Origin: Betaproteobacteria bacterium
Lineage (GTDB): Bacteria > Pseudomonadota > Gammaproteobacteria > Burkholderiales > SG8-39
Reading direction: 5' to 3'
Assembly (NCBI GenBank): GCA_016713125.1
Contig: JADJPT010000022.1
Span: 1-59,834 of the forward strand
Length of the DNA: 59,834 nt
The notes beneath the pieces are model-generated. The model was given only the letters and a program-made list of their open reading frames with translations. It had not been told where the DNA came from and did no database searches. The position numbers were made by a program, and so were the translations under genes. The stretch's first letter is position 1. Each line of letters opens with the position of its first letter. This document shows, piece after piece, positions 58,436 through 59,834 of this stretch.

Positions 58436-59122
58436 ATGGGCGACCTCGACTTCGAAGTCATCGCGCGCACCGGCCCCTACCTGTGGAAGGGGCTGCAGTA
58501 CACCTTGCAGCTGACCGTGGTCGCTGCGCTGGGCGGCGTGTTCTTCGGCACCCTGCTGGCGCTGGCGCGGCTGTCGAAATACCGCCCTCTGGCGCTGGCC
58601 GCGGCCGGCTACGTCAACCTGATGCGCGCCACGCCGCTGCTGCTGGTGATCTTCTGGTTCTACTTCCTGATGCCGGTGCTGATCCAGTTCATCAGCGGCG
58701 CCGACAGCCCGCCCAAGATCGGCGCCGAGCGCTCCGCTTACTTCACCTTCATCATGTTCGAGGCGGCGTTCTTCTGCGAGATCATGCGCGCCGGCATCCA
58801 GAGCATCGCCAAGGGCCAGGTCGGCGCGGCCTACGCGCTCGGCCTGACCTACTCGCAGTCGATGCGGCTGATCATCCTGCCGCAGGCGTTCCGCAACATG
58901 CTGCCGGTGCTGCTCACGCAGACCATCATCCTGTTCCAGGACGTGTCGCTGGTCTCGCTGCTCAACGTCACCGACTTCGTCGGCGCCTCGGTCAAGATCG
59001 CGCAGCGCGACAGCCGCGTGGTCGAGATGTACACCTTCGTCGCCGTCGTCTACTTCATCCTGTGCTTTTCGCTCTCGTACCTCGTGAAGAGGCTGCAGGC
59101 GCGCATCGCCATCATCCGCTGA
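58436..59122 (+). CDS. gltK: Glutamate/aspartate ABC permease GltK
   Basis: Second permease, 228 residues, intact. It has five to six hydrophobic segments, the LMRATPLLLVIFWFYFLMP stretch and the EAA loop YALGLTYSQSMRLIILPQAFRNMLP. Ends LQARIAIIR. ATG 58436 is immediately after the gltJ stop, with coupling likely. It ends 14 bases before gltL. Confidence 0.95.
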   Translation: MGDLDFEVIARTGPYLWKGLQYTLQLTVVAALGGVFFGTLLALARLSKYRPLALAAAGYVNLMRATPLLLVIFWFYFLMPVLIQFISGADSPPKIGAERSAYFTFIMFEAAFFCEIMRAGIQSIAKGQVGAAYALGLTYSQSMRLIILPQAFRNMLPVLLTQTIILFQDVSLVSLLNVTDFVGASVKIAQRDSRVVEMYTFVAVVYFILCFSLSYLVKRLQARIAIIR

Positions 59123-59136
59123 CAGGCCCACCAACC

Positions 59137-59603
59137 ATGATCTCTATACGCAACGTCAACAAGTGGTACGGCAGCTTCCAGGTGCTGACCGACTGCTCCA
59201 CCGAGGTGAAGAAGGGCGAGGTGGTGGTGGTTTGCGGCCCCTCGGGCTCGGGCAAGTCCACACTGATCAAGTGCGTGAACGCGCTCGAGCCGTTCCAGCA
59301 GGGCGAGATCCGCGTCGACGGCGTCTCGGTCGGCGACCGAAGACCGACCTGCCGCGGCTGCGCGCGCGCATCGGCATGGTGTTCCAGAACTTCGAACTGT
59401 TCCCGCACCTGAACGTGCGCGAGAACCTCACGCTGGCGCAGATCAAGGTGCTCGGCCGCAACCAGGCCGAGGCCACCGAGCGCGGGCTGAAGATGCTCGA
59501 CCGCGTCGGCCTGCTCGCCCACAAGGACAAGTTCCCGGGCCAGCTCTCCGGCGGCCAGCAGCAGCGCGTGGCGATCGCGCGCGCCCTGTCGATGGACCCG
59601 ATC
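59137..59603 (+). pseudogene. gltL: Truncated glutamate/aspartate ABC ATPase GltL (also frameshifted)
   Basis: MISIRNVNKWYGSFQVLTDC opens a normal GltL. Walker A is CGPSGSGKST. A missing C near 59336 shifts the frame before LPRLRARIGMVFQNFELFPHLNV. The signature LSGGQQQRVAIARALSMDP is present. Homology then stops abruptly at about 59603, before Walker B (normally LFDEPTSALDPE), so about 85 codons, including Walker B and the H-loop, are missing. The next 76 bases lead into an unrelated gene. Either a real deletion or a misassembly join. As read, the protein could not hydrolyse ATP. Confidence 0.9.
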
Positions 59604-59679
59604 GCCTATGTGAAGTACTGCGCACGGCCGGCCGGCGCCGGCGGGCTACACTGCGCGCTTGTCCGCTCGAGAGTCCCCC

Positions 59680-59834
59680 ATGCCCAGAGGTCCGGTCGCA
59701 CCGCTGTTCGCGCTGTTCGCGCTGTCGGGATTCACCGGGCTGATCTACGAATCGCTCTGGTCGCACTACCTGAAGCTGTTTCTGGGACATGCCGCGTTCG
59801 CGCAGTCCTTCGTGCTGATCATGTTCATGGGCGG
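59680..59834 (+). CDS. Fused membrane/spermidine-synthase-like protein (5' end only)
   Basis: Only 51 codons lie in the window. MPRGPVAPLFALFALSGFTG, then IYESLWSHYLKLFLGHAAFAQ, resembles the first membrane helices of multi-spanning proteins fused to a spermidine-synthase-type domain. ATG 59680 follows a possible TACACT -10 at 59647-59652. The gene continues beyond the right edge, so function cannot be judged. Confidence 0.55.
   Translation, partial: MPRGPVAPLFALFALSGFTGLIYESLWSHYLKLFLGHAAFAQSFVLIMFMG

Overview
The window is high-GC DNA that looks like a betaproteobacterial chromosome (Burkholderiales/Rhodocyclales-like). The evidence is the complete str-S10-spc-alpha ribosomal super-cluster in proteobacterial order, an aspS-DUF502-FmdB cluster, a ybhP/clsB pair, a uvrA/ssb neighbourhood and a gltIJKL operon. 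Lineage is inferred from gene order and protein character only; there is no rRNA gene in the window.

Layout. (1) 1-4715, minus: the 5' part of a very large two-partner-secretion exoprotein (filamentous haemagglutinin type) with about 70-residue repeats, running off the left edge. (2) 4872-23796, minus: terminator, then in transcription order rpsL-rpsG-fusA-tuf, rpsJ-rplC-rplD-rplW-rplB-rpsS-rplV-rpsC-rplP-rpmC-rpsQ, rplN-rplX-rplE-rpsN-rpsH-rplF-rplR-rpsE-rpmD-rplO-secY-infA-rpmJ, rpsM-rpsK-rpsD-rpoA-rplQ. Sigma70-like promoters are visible upstream of rpsL, rplN and rpsM. (3) 23915-32420: a conserved hypothetical gene, then an acyl-CoA ligase, a complete branched-chain-type ABC importer (livG, livF / livM, livH, livK), a hotdog thioesterase and a MaoC hydratase. 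This looks like a module for importing and activating an organic acid. (4) 32417-40947, minus: a long tightly packed run fmdB, DUF502, aspS, secreted RNase, barstar, nudB, SRPBCC protein, lipoprotein, ybhP-like, clsB, with several GTGA/ATGA overlaps. (5) 40997-45238, minus: di-haem cytochrome c peroxidase, FixH/YtkA-like protein, exported amidohydrolase, ssb and an MFS transporter. (6) 45434-50038, plus: uvrA, then tetR and an alpha/beta hydrolase with two matching operator palindromes. (7) 50082-56528: an SbmA/YddA-type ABC exporter (-), an esterase (+), acetoacetyl-CoA synthetase (-) and PhoX phosphatase (-). (8) 56724-59834, plus: gltI, gltJ, gltK, a gltL cut off before Walker B, then the start of a spermidine-synthase-like membrane protein.

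Quality. Many genes carry 1- or 2-base frameshifts, including essential single-copy ribosomal genes (rplB, rplV, rplP, rplE) and ssb. Most of these must be sequencing or assembly errors, and annotations marked frameshifted should be read as one gene each. The in-frame amber codon of rpoA and the truncated gltL need the same caution, but are the two structurally most striking observations. No tRNA, rRNA, CRISPR array or insertion sequence was recognised, and no gene-free stretch exceeds 300 bases.
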